Assembly (NCBI GenBank): GCA_030041535.1
Contig: JASHNR010000030.1
Coordinates: 1-61,688, forward strand
Direction: 5' to 3'
Origin: Nitrosopumilaceae archaeon
GTDB lineage: Archaea > Thermoproteota > Nitrososphaeria > Nitrososphaerales > Nitrosopumilaceae
DNA length: 61,688 nt
The notes below the pieces were generated by a model. It searched no databases. It worked only from the letters and a program-made list of their open reading frames with translations, and was not told the origin of the DNA. Position 1 is the first letter of the stretch. Every line of letters starts with the position of its first letter. Of this stretch, positions 43,526 through 53,404 are shown piece by piece. Position numbers and translations under genes: made by a program.

Positions 43526-46084
43526 ATGCAGTATTCTAAAGCAGTAGATGAAGTAACTACAACAATGCCTCCAGCATTGCTTGTTTCAGCTACTTATGAT
43601 GGTCAGAAAAAATCTGCTGTTTTAAAATTCTATGAGCCTATCTCTCAAAAAGTTCTCTTATGGACAGACAACACAGGGCATAAGCCATATTGCTATTCTA
43701 AACTAGAACCTGAAGAATTAAGGTTCCTCTCAGACCGAAAAGATGTGATAAAACTAGAAAAAATCCAAAAACAAGACCTGCTCAAAGATAAATCAATTAA
43801 CGTAACAAAGATCATAGTTACAGACCCCTTGGCAATAGGCGGTACACAAACTGACAAGAGTATCAGAAACATTATAGAGACATGGGAGTCTGACATCAAA
43901 TATTATGAAAATTATTTGTATGACAATTCACTTATTGTAGGAAGATACTATGTTGTAGAAAATGATAAACTAAAGGAATTCTCTTATCAGATTCCAGATG
44001 AGGTTCAGCTTGCACTAAAGGGATTACTATATGACAAGGTGACAAATACAGGAATAATAGATCAGAAAGAATTTCAAAACAACATAAGTGCATGGGCAAA
44101 TCTACTTAATCAACCCATTCCAAAGATTAGAAGAATAAGTTTTGATATAGAGGTAGAGTCTGAGACAGGAAGAATACCTGATCCAAAAATTGCTGAAAAA
44201 AAAATTACTGCCATTGGATTTTGTGGTAGTGATGATATCAAACACGTCTTTGTATTAAAGAGGGCAGACCGAAAATCTGGAACCAATGAATTACCTCCCG
44301 ACGTCAAAGTAACCTTCTATGATGAAGACAAGGAAAGTGACATGATACGAGATGCCTTTGAAATTTTAACAAGCTATCCTTTTGTTATTACATTCAATGG
44401 CGATGATTTTGATATGCCATACATGTACAATAGAGCGGAGAAGCTTGGAATTGGGTTGAAAGATATTCCTCTCATAATGATGAGAGACTCTGCCACACTA
44501 AAACAAGGTGTCCATATTGATTTGTACCGTGCTTTTTCCAATCGTTCTTTTCAGATCTACGCGTTTAGCCACAAATACAATGATTTTTCTCTTAACAGTA
44601 TATCGGAGGGACTGCTCGATGAGTCAAAATTAGAGTATGATGGGGACCTAAATGATCTTTCCCTGTATGAACTTGCAAATTATTGCTTTAATGATGCACG
44701 ATTAACAGAGAAGCTAACTAGCTTCAATAATGATCTGTTGATGGATCTACTTGTTGTCATAACAAGAATAGGCAGAATGCCAATTGATGACATATCAAGA
44801 ATGGGAGTATCACAATGGATCCGTAGTTTGTTTTATTATGAACATAGAACCCATGGTTTTTTGATTCCTCGAAGAGAAGAATTAGAACAAAAATCTATCA
44901 CTGCAACTACCGAGGCCATAATTAAAGATAAAAAATATCGAGGTGGCCTTGTGGTTGAACCAAAGGAGGGAATTCACTTTAATGTATTTGTGATGGACTT
45001 CGCCAGTCTGTATCCTAGCATCATAAAAGTGCGAAATCTGTCATATGAAACAGTAAGATGTGCTCATGACGAATGCAAGAAAAATACAATCCCTGGAACA
45101 ACTCATTGGGCATGTACGAAGAAAAACGGCCTCACTGCAATATTGATTGGTTCGCTACGAGATCTGCGTGTTAATTACTACAAGAGTTTATCAAAAAATC
45201 CAGCATTAAGCGAGGATCAAAAGCAACTCTATACAGTAGTAAGTCAAGCACTCAAGGTCATATTAAATGCAAGCTACGGTGTAATGGGTGCAGAGATATT
45301 TCCTCTATATTGTTTACCAGTAGCAGAAGCCACTACTGCAGTTGGCAGGTTTACAATTTTAGAAACAATTGAAAAATGTAAATCAATAGAAATAGAAGTT
45401 CTATATGGAGATACTGACTCATTATTTCTCAAAGGTCCTACGCGTGAACAGATCCAAAAGATAGTTGATTGGGCAAAAGAGGAATTCGGTGTTGACCTTG
45501 ATTTAGATAAAGAATACCGCTATGTTGTTTTTAGCACTAGAAAAAAGAACTATCTTGGAGTTCAGAAGGACGGCAAGGTTGATGTAAAAGGTTTAACGGG
45601 TAAAAAATCTCACACCCCGCCATTCATTCGAAAGTTATTCTATGAAATACTAGAAATACTGTCCAAGGTACAATCAGAGAATGAATTCTCACAGTCAAAA
45701 CAAAAGATAGGAGATATGATATCACAGTATGCCAAGAACCTAAAAGCAAGACAAATCCCATTAAATGATCTTGCATTCAATGTAATGATAAGCAAGGCGC
45801 CCTCTGAATATGTGAAAACAATTCCACAACACATACGTGCGGCTAAACTATTAGAACAGGCAAGAGAGATTAAAAAAGGCGATATTATCTCATATGTGAA
45901 AATAATAAACAAACCGGGGGTAAAACCCGTGGAGATGGCTCGTCCTGATGAGATTGATTCTGCAAAATATATCGAATTTATGGAAAGTACATTTGATCAG
46001 ATATTGTCATCCATGGATTTGGATTTTAATACTTTAATTGGAGCGCCACGACAAACAGGCTTGGATCAATTCTTCTGGAACTAG
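43526..46084 (+). CDS. polB: Family B DNA polymerase
   Basis: 852 residues. Exonuclease motifs FDIEVESE (I), FNGDDFDMPYM (II) and YCFNDARLT (III) are intact, so it proofreads. Polymerase motifs DFASLYPSI (A), ILNASYGVMG (B) and YGDTDSLF (C) are also complete, with TRKKNYLG (KKxY) following. Size and motifs fit archaeal replicative PolB. It ends GLDQFFWN, close to a PCNA-interacting peptide (QxxFF). It is followed two bases later by a zinc-ribbon mini-protein. Confidence 0.95.
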   Translation: MQYSKAVDEVTTTMPPALLVSATYDGQKKSAVLKFYEPISQKVLLWTDNTGHKPYCYSKLEPEELRFLSDRKDVIKLEKIQKQDLLKDKSINVTKIIVTDPLAIGGTQTDKSIRNIIETWESDIKYYENYLYDNSLIVGRYYVVENDKLKEFSYQIPDEVQLALKGLLYDKVTNTGIIDQKEFQNNISAWANLLNQPIPKIRRISFDIEVESETGRIPDPKIAEKKITAIGFCGSDDIKHVFVLKRADRKSGTNELPPDVKVTFYDEDKESDMIRDAFEILTSYPFVITFNGDDFDMPYMYNRAEKLGIGLKDIPLIMMRDSATLKQGVHIDLYRAFSNRSFQIYAFSHKYNDFSLNSISEGLLDESKLEYDGDLNDLSLYELANYCFNDARLTEKLTSFNNDLLMDLLVVITRIGRMPIDDISRMGVSQWIRSLFYYEHRTHGFLIPRREELEQKSITATTEAIIKDKKYRGGLVVEPKEGIHFNVFVMDFASLYPSIIKVRNLSYETVRCAHDECKKNTIPGTTHWACTKKNGLTAILIGSLRDLRVNYYKSLSKNPALSEDQKQLYTVVSQALKVILNASYGVMGAEIFPLYCLPVAEATTAVGRFTILETIEKCKSIEIEVLYGDTDSLFLKGPTREQIQKIVDWAKEEFGVDLDLDKEYRYVVFSTRKKNYLGVQKDGKVDVKGLTGKKSHTPPFIRKLFYEILEILSKVQSENEFSQSKQKIGDMISQYAKNLKARQIPLNDLAFNVMISKAPSEYVKTIPQHIRAAKLLEQAREIKKGDIISYVKIINKPGVKPVEMARPDEIDSAKYIEFMESTFDQILSSMDLDFNTLIGAPRQTGLDQFFWN

Positions 46085-46086
46085 AA

Positions 46087-46206
46087 ATGGATTGTCCTAG
46101 GTGCGGCTCTCCAATGGAAACAATACGTCAAGAGAATATCAAGAACCAAGATGACTCGAAGATTGACAACTATAGATGTCTTTGTTGTAATTATCAGACA
46201 AAATAA
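46087..46206 (+). CDS. 39-residue zinc-ribbon mini-protein after polB
   Basis: Opens MDCPRCGSPMETIRQENIKN and ends YRCLCCNYQTK, giving CxxC...CxxC four-cysteine zinc ribbon. ATG 46087 is two bases after the polB stop, so translation is likely coupled. A size and cysteine layout like a free-standing ribbon of polymerase or primase accessory proteins; the partner is presumably PolB. Confidence 0.7.
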   Translation: MDCPRCGSPMETIRQENIKNQDDSKIDNYRCLCCNYQTK

Positions 46207-46226
46207 TTCTTTTCAATTAAATGTAT

Positions 46227-46262
46227 ATCATCTATTCTGTATGTCATATTATAATAGATGAT
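46227..46262. terminator. Possible bidirectional terminator hairpin
   Basis: Arms ATCATCTATT (46227-46236) and AATAGATGAT (46253-46262), 16-base loop, followed by a T-rich stretch. It sits between the convergent polB operon and amt. Confidence 0.45.
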
Positions 46263-46337
46263 TTCTTAGCATTCTAATAAGTCAATAATTATTTTATTAT
46301 ATTGAAGAAAGATTTTGAATGTTGTGAAAAAATCTTA

Positions 46338-47588
46338 CTACATCTTACCAAATTCATCTTCATCAGAATACGCGCGTTCTGCATGCTCTTCTATGTCTAA
46401 ACCGGCTTCTTCAACTTTTGGAGATACACGTATGCCAATCAATACATCCAATACCTTCAGTATTGCAAATGTTCCAAAGAACCCCATGACACCTGCAACA
46501 CCAACACCTATTGATTGAACTAACAACTGATGTGGGTTTCCAAATAATAATCCATTTGGTCCCGATGGATTTACTAGTGAGCTTGCAAACAATCCTATTG
46601 ATAAGGAGCCGACTATTCCAGCTACGCCGTGCACCGAACTAACATCAAGCGCATCATCTATCTTTAATCTCTCTTTAAAGAATAGTACACCCAGATATGA
46701 TGCAATACCTACTGCGATTCCTATTACAAAGGCACTGTCCACTCCTACGTAGCCTGATGCAGGAGTAATTCCTGCTAGCCCGGCTATGGCACCATTAATT
46801 GCTGCAATTACACTTGGCTTTCCAGTTCTCATCCAAGAAAGTCCAACCCATATCAAAGCAGCTACTGCTGATGCTACTTGGGTATTGATTATGGTTATTC
46901 CGGATAATGCCCCCGCGCCATATGCACTTCCCGCATTAAAACCAAACCATCCAAGCCACAATAGAGAGGACCCTAGAACCGCAATCGGTATGCTATGAGG
47001 AATCATGATTGATGATCCATAGTTTAATCTCTTGCCCAAGGCCAAAGCTGCTGCAAGAGCCCCCATGCCTGCACTTGTGTGAATAACTATTCCTCCAGCA
47101 AAATCAACTACACCAATCTGACCTAGCCATCCACCACCCCATATCCAATGTACTAATGGATAATAGATCAAACCACTCCATGCTACAATAAAGAGAATAA
47201 ACGCACTAAACTTCATTCGTTCTGCTATTGCCCCTGTTAATAACAAGGGAGTAATGACAGCAAACATCATCTGGAATTTTGCATACAAGAGCCCCGGAAT
47301 TGTAGGGGCGTAATGTAGTCCAGTATCTTGTGGGACGTTTCTGAGAAATGCCCAATCTAGGTTACCTGATATTCCTTCGCCCGTGTCAGGCCCAAATGAT
47401 AAGCTAAATCCGAACGTAAACCACATTATGCTTAAAAGCGCTAATCCAAAAAAGATCTGCATAAAAATAGATACCGTATTCTTCTTTCGTAACAACCCAG
47501 CTTCAAACATCCCTAGTGCAGGAATCATAAGCAATACAAGACTGGATGCAATTAGCATCCATGCTGTATCTCCGGAGTCGATTGGCAA
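46338..47588 (-). CDS. amt: Ammonium transporter (Amt family)
   Basis: 416 residues from TTG 47588 (MPIDSGDTAWML). Eleven membrane helices expected. Signature blocks: GMFEAGLLRKKN, GAIAERMKF, GGIVIHTSAGMGALAAALALG, GWFGFNAGSAYGAG, SVHGVAGIVGSLSIG. The last carries one of the pore-lining histidines. Its C-terminal tail is the PII-sensitive region. In an ammonia oxidiser this is the import/sensing route for the energy substrate. Convergent with polB and divergent from two PII genes. Confidence 0.95.
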   Translation of the reverse strand: MPIDSGDTAWMLIASSLVLLMIPALGMFEAGLLRKKNTVSIFMQIFFGLALLSIMWFTFGFSLSFGPDTGEGISGNLDWAFLRNVPQDTGLHYAPTIPGLLYAKFQMMFAVITPLLLTGAIAERMKFSAFILFIVAWSGLIYYPLVHWIWGGGWLGQIGVVDFAGGIVIHTSAGMGALAAALALGKRLNYGSSIMIPHSIPIAVLGSSLLWLGWFGFNAGSAYGAGALSGITIINTQVASAVAALIWVGLSWMRTGKPSVIAAINGAIAGLAGITPASGYVGVDSAFVIGIAVGIASYLGVLFFKERLKIDDALDVSSVHGVAGIVGSLSIGLFASSLVNPSGPNGLLFGNPHQLLVQSIGVGVAGVMGFFGTFAILKVLDVLIGIRVSPKVEEAGLDIEEHAERAYSDEDEFGKM

Positions 47589-47657
47589 GATTCATCTATT
47601 AAAAAAACAGCAGTATAAAAATTAATTGTTTTTTTGCATTTTAAAAAATATAGTGAG

Positions 47658-47673
47658 AATCTTGCACAAGATT
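47658..47673. promoter_or_regulatory. Dyad in the amt/PII promoter region
   Basis: AATCTTG CA CAAGATT, a 7-bp perfect inverted repeat with a two-base spacer, immediately before the PII TATA stretch (47672-47682). Another AATCTTG half-site overlaps the amt start on the minus strand (about 47585-47592). The location between a transporter and PII genes suggests a nitrogen-regulator site; the regulator is unknown. Confidence 0.5.
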
Positions 47674-47682
47674 TTTTAATAC
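47672..47682 (+). promoter_or_regulatory. TATA box of first PII gene
   Basis: TTTTTTAATAC centred ~29 bases before TTG 47706, in line with a leaderless transcript. Confidence 0.45.
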
Positions 47683-47705
47683 GCATTAGAATTTTGTTAC
47701 CATAA

Positions 47706-48035
47706 TTGATAAAAATCGAGATCATCTTGCCAGAGAATGACGTAAGGTCCATCAGTGATGCATTGAAGAAATTATCAGTAGGAGGAATTACTGCATACAA
47801 AGGATGGGGTAGAGGAAAAACTGTCAGCCCACAAATTCATGCATCAAAGGGAACTGAGATTTTTACGCCAGAATTCGGTGAGCGATTTATAATAGAAGTA
47901 ATAGTTCCAGATGATAAGAAAAATGAAGTAATCGGAATTGCTCGCTCAAAAGCAAAACTTGGAAAGATATTCATCACACAAATTACCGAGGCTTTTGATA
48001 TACAAACTGAAAGAAAAGATGAGCAGATAATCTAA
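47706..48035 (+). CDS. glnK: PII nitrogen regulatory protein
   Basis: 109 residues from TTG 47706. The PII fold is clear: IKIEIILPENDVRSISDAL, the T-loop region YKGWGRGKTVSPQIHASKG, and the C-terminal signature GKIFITQITEAFDIQTE. The usual modified tyrosine of the T-loop is absent (SPQIHASK), as in other thaumarchaeal PII proteins. It likely gates Amt by binding ADP/ATP/2-oxoglutarate. Confidence 0.93.
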   Translation: MIKIEIILPENDVRSISDALKKLSVGGITAYKGWGRGKTVSPQIHASKGTEIFTPEFGERFIIEVIVPDDKKNEVIGIARSKAKLGKIFITQITEAFDIQTERKDEQII

Positions 48036-48085
48036 AAATTATTTTTCCATAATTGTTATTTATGCCTTGACAGTACTCTTGACAT

Positions 48086-48415
48086 ATGATTAGAATCGAA
48101 GCAATAGTAGGACAGGGAGACATTGGAGCAATCAGCAACTCGTTAAAAAAAATTCACGTAGGCGGTATTACAATAATGAAAGTTAGAGGACGTGGAAAGA
48201 ATCTCAATCCGCAAATTCACGCTGCAAAAGGAACTGAGATGTTTACGCCAGAATTTAGTGATAAATTCATCATTCAGGTAATTGTTATGGAGCAATATGA
48301 AAATGACATAATCCACATAATCAGAAATAATGCGAAAATAGGCAAAATCTTCATATCCACAATTAATCGTGCCGTAGATATTGCCTCGGGTAATGAGAAC
48401 GAAAAGGCAATTTAA
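48086..48415 (+). CDS. glnK: Second PII protein
   Basis: 109 residues, about half-identical to the one 50 bases upstream. IRIEAIVGQGDIGAISNSL, VRGRGKNLNPQIHAAKG and GKIFISTINRAVDIASGNE mark the fold. Different T-loop (NLNPQIH) and C-loop suggest a paralogue with another partner or effector response. No modified tyrosine seen. Confidence 0.92.
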   Translation: MIRIEAIVGQGDIGAISNSLKKIHVGGITIMKVRGRGKNLNPQIHAAKGTEMFTPEFSDKFIIQVIVMEQYENDIIHIIRNNAKIGKIFISTINRAVDIASGNENEKAI

Positions 48416-48471
48416 GTACGAATATCGTCATTAGGGCTCAAGCCATTATATTTGAAAATGAAAAATTCCAG

Positions 48472-48616
48472 ATGATACTGACCTGAAGAATGTCTACATC
48501 TGACAGAAAAATCAGAAACACATCTATCGGATAAAGCTAAAAAATTAAAAATCAAGATTAACACTTTGAGATTGAAAAAATATCCAAAGGGTATCATCTG
48601 CGTTAACGTAAACTAA
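48472..48616 (+). pseudogene. Possible small frameshifted ORF after PII genes
   Basis: A 43-codon frame from 48485 to TAA 48616 (ending KKYPKGIICVNVN, lysine-rich) has no start codon of its own; two TGA codons precede it in frame. ATG 48472 reads ATG ATA CTG ACC and then needs one base (48484) skipped to enter it, giving about 47 residues. Composition looks coding, but the reconstruction is speculative. Confidence 0.3.
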
Positions 48617-48626
48617 TATTTTGTTT

Positions 48627-49436
48627 TTAGCACTCTGAAATCTTGTGTTGCAATCTGGTTTTAAAATAGAGAATGGTTGACATCATAGCAATTGTAAGTA
48701 CCAGCATTGCAATAGTGCCAAATTCTGGCACTATTTGAGTACCAATTATTGTTATCTGAGCGTTATTTGGCCCAAATGGAATGGCAAGAGTTCGACTAGA
48801 GGAAGTTGTTCCCGTTTCATTAAATGCTGTTGGTACGCCATCATCTTGTACGACAAAAGGATGATCTTGACCGTTGTTTTTCGAGTCTATCAAAGATCTT
48901 GGTAGCGTGATTGAGATTGTTCCGCTACCTGATGGTTGTATTCGTATTGCCAATGATTTTGTATCAGCGTTTGGTATCATTCCTAATACCTTTCCATTTG
49001 TTATTTGATATGTTGCATTGTAAGTTTGCCCTTGGATTGTAATTGGCACGATTGGCATAACACCAGTAAACAGAAATGTACTTTTTGCAGTGTTATCTCC
49101 ACTTCCATAAGTTACATCCACCTCATAAGTACCAGGTGACGTCCATAAACTACCGCCTGCCGTAACTGTTGTAGAATATGTATTATCTGAGTTTGGCGAT
49201 ACTTGACCAAGTAGGACTATGTTTTGTGACGGATCTCTAATGACTATTGCTATTGGAATATTAAGTTGGGCACTTACTGTACCAGATATAGTCATCTGAT
49301 CACCATCAGAATAGGTTGATTTGTCAGTGGTCACTGTAACTGAAGCTGCGACAGGATTGGTCTGAGCAAAGGCAGAAATGAAGGTCAATGGCGCAATCAA
49401 TATCATCAACATGATGAAAACAGGATTAACTTTCAA
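48627..49436 (-). CDS. Second secreted PEFG-signal protein
   Basis: 269 residues. Signal peptide IMLMILIAPLTFISAFAQ, mature start TNPVAASVTVTTDKSTYSDG, then beta domains (QMTISGTVSAQLN, PGTYEVDVTYGSGDN) as in the protein at 40161. The C-terminus is VPEFGTIAMLVLTIAMMST plus a basic tail, the PEFG-CTERM sorting signal. It probably ends up in the S-layer or cell surface. Confidence 0.86.
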   Translation of the reverse strand: MKVNPVFIMLMILIAPLTFISAFAQTNPVAASVTVTTDKSTYSDGDQMTISGTVSAQLNIPIAIVIRDPSQNIVLLGQVSPNSDNTYSTTVTAGGSLWTSPGTYEVDVTYGSGDNTAKSTFLFTGVMPIVPITIQGQTYNATYQITNGKVLGMIPNADTKSLAIRIQPSGSGTISITLPRSLIDSKNNGQDHPFVVQDDGVPTAFNETGTTSSSRTLAIPFGPNNAQITIIGTQIVPEFGTIAMLVLTIAMMSTILYFKTRLQHKISEC

Positions 49437-49600
49437 TAAATAATCGAAGAGCTGTAGTTATTTAAGATTCTCGATTAATTTTACTAGTTAATATGTTGCA
49501 TTTTAGTCAGTCATCTGCAATGATTGAGTTTTTTAGATCAACCTAAAGAGATTAAACTAAAACTAGAGAATTACCTATAAAGAAAGAACTGGCTTGAAAT

Positions 49601-50365
49601 CTATCCTTCAGAGGCAGATTTCCCTCCATCAACGTTCATGATCACACCTGAAATCCAACTGGCCTCATCTGACGCCAGATATACTGCAGCGTTAGCCACA
49701 TCAATTGGCTCTCCGATTCTGTTCAGCGGCTGTCTTTCTTCAAGAACCTTTCTTGCTTCAGGATAGTCAAAATATGGCTTTATCATTCCGGCATTGATTA
49801 TTCCAGGATTTATGCAATTGCAGCGAATGTTTTTTCTTGCATATTCAATTGCTATTCCTTTGGTAAACATGTTGATTGCAGCTTTTGTAGTGCAATAAAC
49901 AGTCAAATGCACTTTCGGGATTGCTCTTTCGCTTGATATTGAACCTATGTTTATGATTGCACCTTTTTTATTTTCAAGCATCTTAACAAGCACGGATTTT
50001 GTTATCATAAAAGTTCCAAAGAGGTTAGTATTCACTAATGATACCCAGTCTGATTCTTTCATCTCGTGAAAATGAATTGGATCATTGATTGTTCCTGCGT
50101 TATTAACAAGAATGTCTATCTTACCATAATGCGCATTTATCTGATCAACTGCCTGAATCACTTGTGATTCGTTTGTGATGTCGCATTGTATAGATACCGT
50201 ATTTGAGGCATAATTATTTATTGATGATCTAGCCTTTTCCAATTTTTCTCTGTTTCTGCCAATCAAGACAACTTTTGCTCCCTCTTCGACAAATCTTTTT
50301 GAGATCTCTAGCCCTATTTCGCTTGATGCACCAGTTACTACTGCTATCTTATCTTTTAATCTCAT
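49601..50365 (-). CDS. Short-chain dehydrogenase/reductase (FabG-like)
   Basis: 254 residues. Glycine-rich TGASSEIG (NAD(P) binding), NNAG, catalytic serine in [12 protein letters not shown] and Y-x-x-x-K in YCTTKAA. It ends with [10 protein letters not shown] 3-oxoacyl-type or alcohol reductase; the substrate is unknown. Confidence 0.92.
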   Translation of the reverse strand: MRLKDKIAVVTGASSEIGLEISKRFVEEGAKVVLIGRNREKLEKARSSINNYASNTVSIQCDITNESQVIQAVDQINAHYGKIDILVNNAGTINDPIHFHEMKESDWVSLVNTNLFGTFMITKSVLVKMLENKKGAIINIGSISSERAIPKVHLTVYCTTKAAINMFTKGIAIEYARKNIRCNCINPGIINAGMIKPYFDYPEARKVLEERQPLNRIGEPIDVANAAVYLASDEASWISGVIMNVDGGKSASEG

Positions 50366-50466
50366 ATGATATATTCAAAACTACAGCTTAAAAAAGTCGT
50401 CTTTACTTTACAAACGCAAATATATAGATCCCATCACGACCGCCCCAAATATGACGTGTAGAAATC

Positions 50467-51696
50467 CTATGTCTTCTTGAGTTTTTGAAGCTCCTGAGTG
50501 ACAAGGGGCAAGAACGCGCCTACGTCTGTTACTATGCCTAATGCTTGCCATGTTCCTCTGTCCATGAGTTTGGTTACTGTTGGCTGGTTGATATCTACTA
50601 CAATCACCTTGACATTTGCTGGAAGCATATTTCCAGTAGCTATTGAGTGCAACATTGTTGCAATCATTATGACCATCTTTGCGTCCTTAAGAACCTCTTT
50701 GTATTTTCTCTGTGCCACGGTCATATCAGTAATCACATCTGGTAATGGACCATCATCACGCAATGATCCTGCCAAAACAAATGGAATGTTGTTCTTTACA
50801 CATTCATACATTATACCTCTTGTCAGTGTCTTTTTTTCAACCATTTTTGAGATAGAGCCTGCCTTAAAGACAGAATTTATTGCTTGCATGTGATTTCTAT
50901 GGCCCCGAATTGCAAGTGTACCATCTTTAACATTCATTCCAAGAGATGTGCCCAAAGTAGAGTATTCTATATCATGAACAGCAAGCGCGTTTCCTGCAAG
51001 TACTGCATCAATGAATCCCAGTCGGATTAATGATGCGATTGAATCTGATGCCCCCGTGTGAACTATTGCAGGACCTCCAACAAAAACTATTTTTCCGCCT
51101 TGTTTTTTTGTTTTGTAAATATCTTCTGCGACTCTTCGTGCAATGTGTTGAGTTGGCCTTTCACTTGAGCTCCCACTTCCCATGAATTGAAATAGATTGA
51201 CTCCTTCTCTTGGTCTTTCAGGGGGAGTAATCCTGATTCCCTGTTCTCCTACTACTATCATATCGCCTTTCTTGATTTCACGAATTGGTGTGCAAAAAGC
51301 TCGATTTGTTTTAACTACTATGCACTTGTCCATCATCATGTTTTCAACTCTAATCCATTTCTCTTTGTAGAAAATGTCAGTGTGATTATTTGTTGTACTG
51401 TAAAAATCATCAGGCATGACCATGTCTTTTTGGGTTGCCTTTAATACCACTTCTTGTTGTATCTTAGAGACTGCACCTTCTCGATAGACAGCTTGGAGAA
51501 TTTGATTTAGATGCTCCTTTGACTTGCCTTGTATGAGAAGTTTTGCATAACTTTCATCTTTTTTCTTTTTTCCAACTGAAAACTTTTGTACCTGAAACTC
51601 CCCCTGTAAATCCATTATTATATCAAAAATTTTAGTAAGTATCATGGAATCAATGAGATGTCCCTTTACCACTATGATATGTTGAAATTTTACCAT
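50467..51696 (-). CDS. LOR/SDH domain protein (TIGR00300-type, possible ornithine cyclodeaminase)
   Basis: 409 residues. An N-terminal regulatory-like region (FQHIIVVKGHLIDSMIL, FQVQKFSVGKKKKDES) precedes the LOR/SDH enzyme domain (KIVFVGGPAIVHTGA, HDIEYSTLGTS, RGIMYECVKNNIPFVLAGS). Homologues act on ornithine (to proline) or arginine derivatives; this is a family inference. No arginine dihydrolase domain is fused to it. Confidence 0.82.
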   Translation of the reverse strand: MVKFQHIIVVKGHLIDSMILTKIFDIIMDLQGEFQVQKFSVGKKKKDESYAKLLIQGKSKEHLNQILQAVYREGAVSKIQQEVVLKATQKDMVMPDDFYSTTNNHTDIFYKEKWIRVENMMMDKCIVVKTNRAFCTPIREIKKGDMIVVGEQGIRITPPERPREGVNLFQFMGSGSSSERPTQHIARRVAEDIYKTKKQGGKIVFVGGPAIVHTGASDSIASLIRLGFIDAVLAGNALAVHDIEYSTLGTSLGMNVKDGTLAIRGHRNHMQAINSVFKAGSISKMVEKKTLTRGIMYECVKNNIPFVLAGSLRDDGPLPDVITDMTVAQRKYKEVLKDAKMVIMIATMLHSIATGNMLPANVKVIVVDINQPTVTKLMDRGTWQALGIVTDVGAFLPLVTQELQKLKKT

Positions 51697-51756
51697 TTAA
51701 TGAAAATGAGTGAGCTGCTAATTTAACGTTTAAGACAAATTATAGGCCATACTTGA

Positions 51757-53313
51757 TTAGGTATGCTCTGAAGTTAAGATATGGCGCGTTCTTTTTTGAA
51801 GTTTGATTACAAACATAAAAAACAAGAAGCCAAAAAATAACATGTTTGCAACAAATGTAAAGGGATTGTCAAGGGATTCTTGTAAAGTTCCATAGTGAAG
51901 CGGATTTACCCACGTTGTACCTGGAGAAAAATAGATTTTCTCCCAGTATGAAAAGGCAGTGATAGAATGCACAAATATGAAATAAATGACAAAAATAATC
52001 TTGGTTTTCTTATTTGAGATTTCTTTTACAAACTGCCATAAGCCATAAGACGCAATAAAAATGACTGATATCTCAAGCGGAAGAAGATATCTCTCAAGAG
52101 AGAAATCTTTTACGATTGCTAACGTGAAAGCAAATGTACTTGCAAACCAAATTAACAATAACGCCTCTGAGGTGCAGTCTTTAAGTTTGCTAATTCTATA
52201 CACCACATACCAAAACCCAACAAAGAAAAATATTGTCAATGGTATGCTGGAATATGTGGGTGGATATGTCCAACCAAAATTACCACTCAGATTAAGATTA
52301 GGGTTGGAAATTTGTTTTTCTATAAAACTTGGAAAAAGAACATAATGAAAGACTGATACTATAGATTTTATCTGGATGTTATGAATGGACGGATATCCAA
52401 TATACCAAACATCATGGTTATAGTTATCCATGTCTGTCTTCACTACAGAGATCTCGTTTAGAGGATTCATATAAAATCCAGGCTCTGCCAAAAATAAGCC
52501 CAAAAGTGCCATTGAAAAAAATAAGAAGCCCAAGAAACCTGTTTTGACAAGACGTTTTTTCTTAAAAGTAGAACCGTCTTTCTCAGCAGATAATCCTTTG
52601 AATAATATAATTCCAAGAAATAGAACTGAGAAAGTTATGGCAAGCATCTTTGAATCTAATGCAAAACCAAATGTAATTGCGCTTAAAACCAAGTATGCGA
52701 TTTTTGTGCGTCCATTTTTGAAGGTATGAAGCAAAATTAGCAGTGATAACATGACAAAGAAGATGTAGTGCACTTCTACCATTACAGTACGACTATACCA
52801 CACCCAAAGATTATACGATAAAAAAAGGAGAGAAGTTATTATGCCAACATATCGATTGAAAAATATTTTTCCCACCATAAATGAAAACATGACGGTCAAA
52901 GATCCAAAAACGGGGGAGAGTAAACGACCATCTGTCATTTCTTGAATCGATGGACCTTTGTTATGATTATAACAATCCCAATAACACGACCAATTGTAAA
53001 AATCTCCTTTGTCCTCATTTGTAAGATACATGGGAAATCCAATCAGGATGTTTCTAACTGGACTATAAGTCAGTCCAAACGCAGGTATGTGAAATAACAG
53101 ATTGCAATGATCTAGGGATTCCAAACATGAATTGCCAAAGTCGCCTTTTTTTATCAGATCAAAGTAATTTCCGCCCCATCCAAGATAGGTAATTTCGTCT
53201 CCATGCCATGGCTGTCCTTCTAGGTTATATGAATAAATGAAAAAAGATCCTAGAAATAATGTGAGAGGTATGACATAATTTGATTTTGCAATTACAAATT
53301 GTGTCATCTTCAT
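51757..53313 (-). CDS. GT39/ArnT-like membrane glycosyltransferase
   Basis: 518 residues with about ten membrane helices. The early loop GQPWHGDEITYLGWGG carries the catalytic acidic pair typical of PMT/ArnT family enzymes, which move a sugar from a polyprenyl phosphate carrier. The last helix is followed by a short basic tail (KLQKRTRHILT). Probably glycosylates surface proteins; several targets with N/T-rich segments are encoded in this window. Confidence 0.88.
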   Translation of the reverse strand: MKMTQFVIAKSNYVIPLTLFLGSFFIYSYNLEGQPWHGDEITYLGWGGNYFDLIKKGDFGNSCLESLDHCNLLFHIPAFGLTYSPVRNILIGFPMYLTNEDKGDFYNWSCYWDCYNHNKGPSIQEMTDGRLLSPVFGSLTVMFSFMVGKIFFNRYVGIITSLLFLSYNLWVWYSRTVMVEVHYIFFVMLSLLILLHTFKNGRTKIAYLVLSAITFGFALDSKMLAITFSVLFLGIILFKGLSAEKDGSTFKKKRLVKTGFLGFLFFSMALLGLFLAEPGFYMNPLNEISVVKTDMDNYNHDVWYIGYPSIHNIQIKSIVSVFHYVLFPSFIEKQISNPNLNLSGNFGWTYPPTYSSIPLTIFFFVGFWYVVYRISKLKDCTSEALLLIWFASTFAFTLAIVKDFSLERYLLPLEISVIFIASYGLWQFVKEISNKKTKIIFVIYFIFVHSITAFSYWEKIYFSPGTTWVNPLHYGTLQESLDNPFTFVANMLFFGFLFFMFVIKLQKRTRHILTSEHT

Positions 53314-53404
53314 AGTTTTATCTTCTCCATACTGATTTCAAAATCCAAGCATAACTTAAGTACGTTTTTGACATCCTCAAAAACTGTCAGAGGTTAGGCA
53401 TTGT

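Noticed and set aside
48472-48616. Selenocysteine or other TGA recoding
   Set aside because: No selenocysteine machinery is known in this group and no insertion element is visible; a frameshift or chance is simpler.
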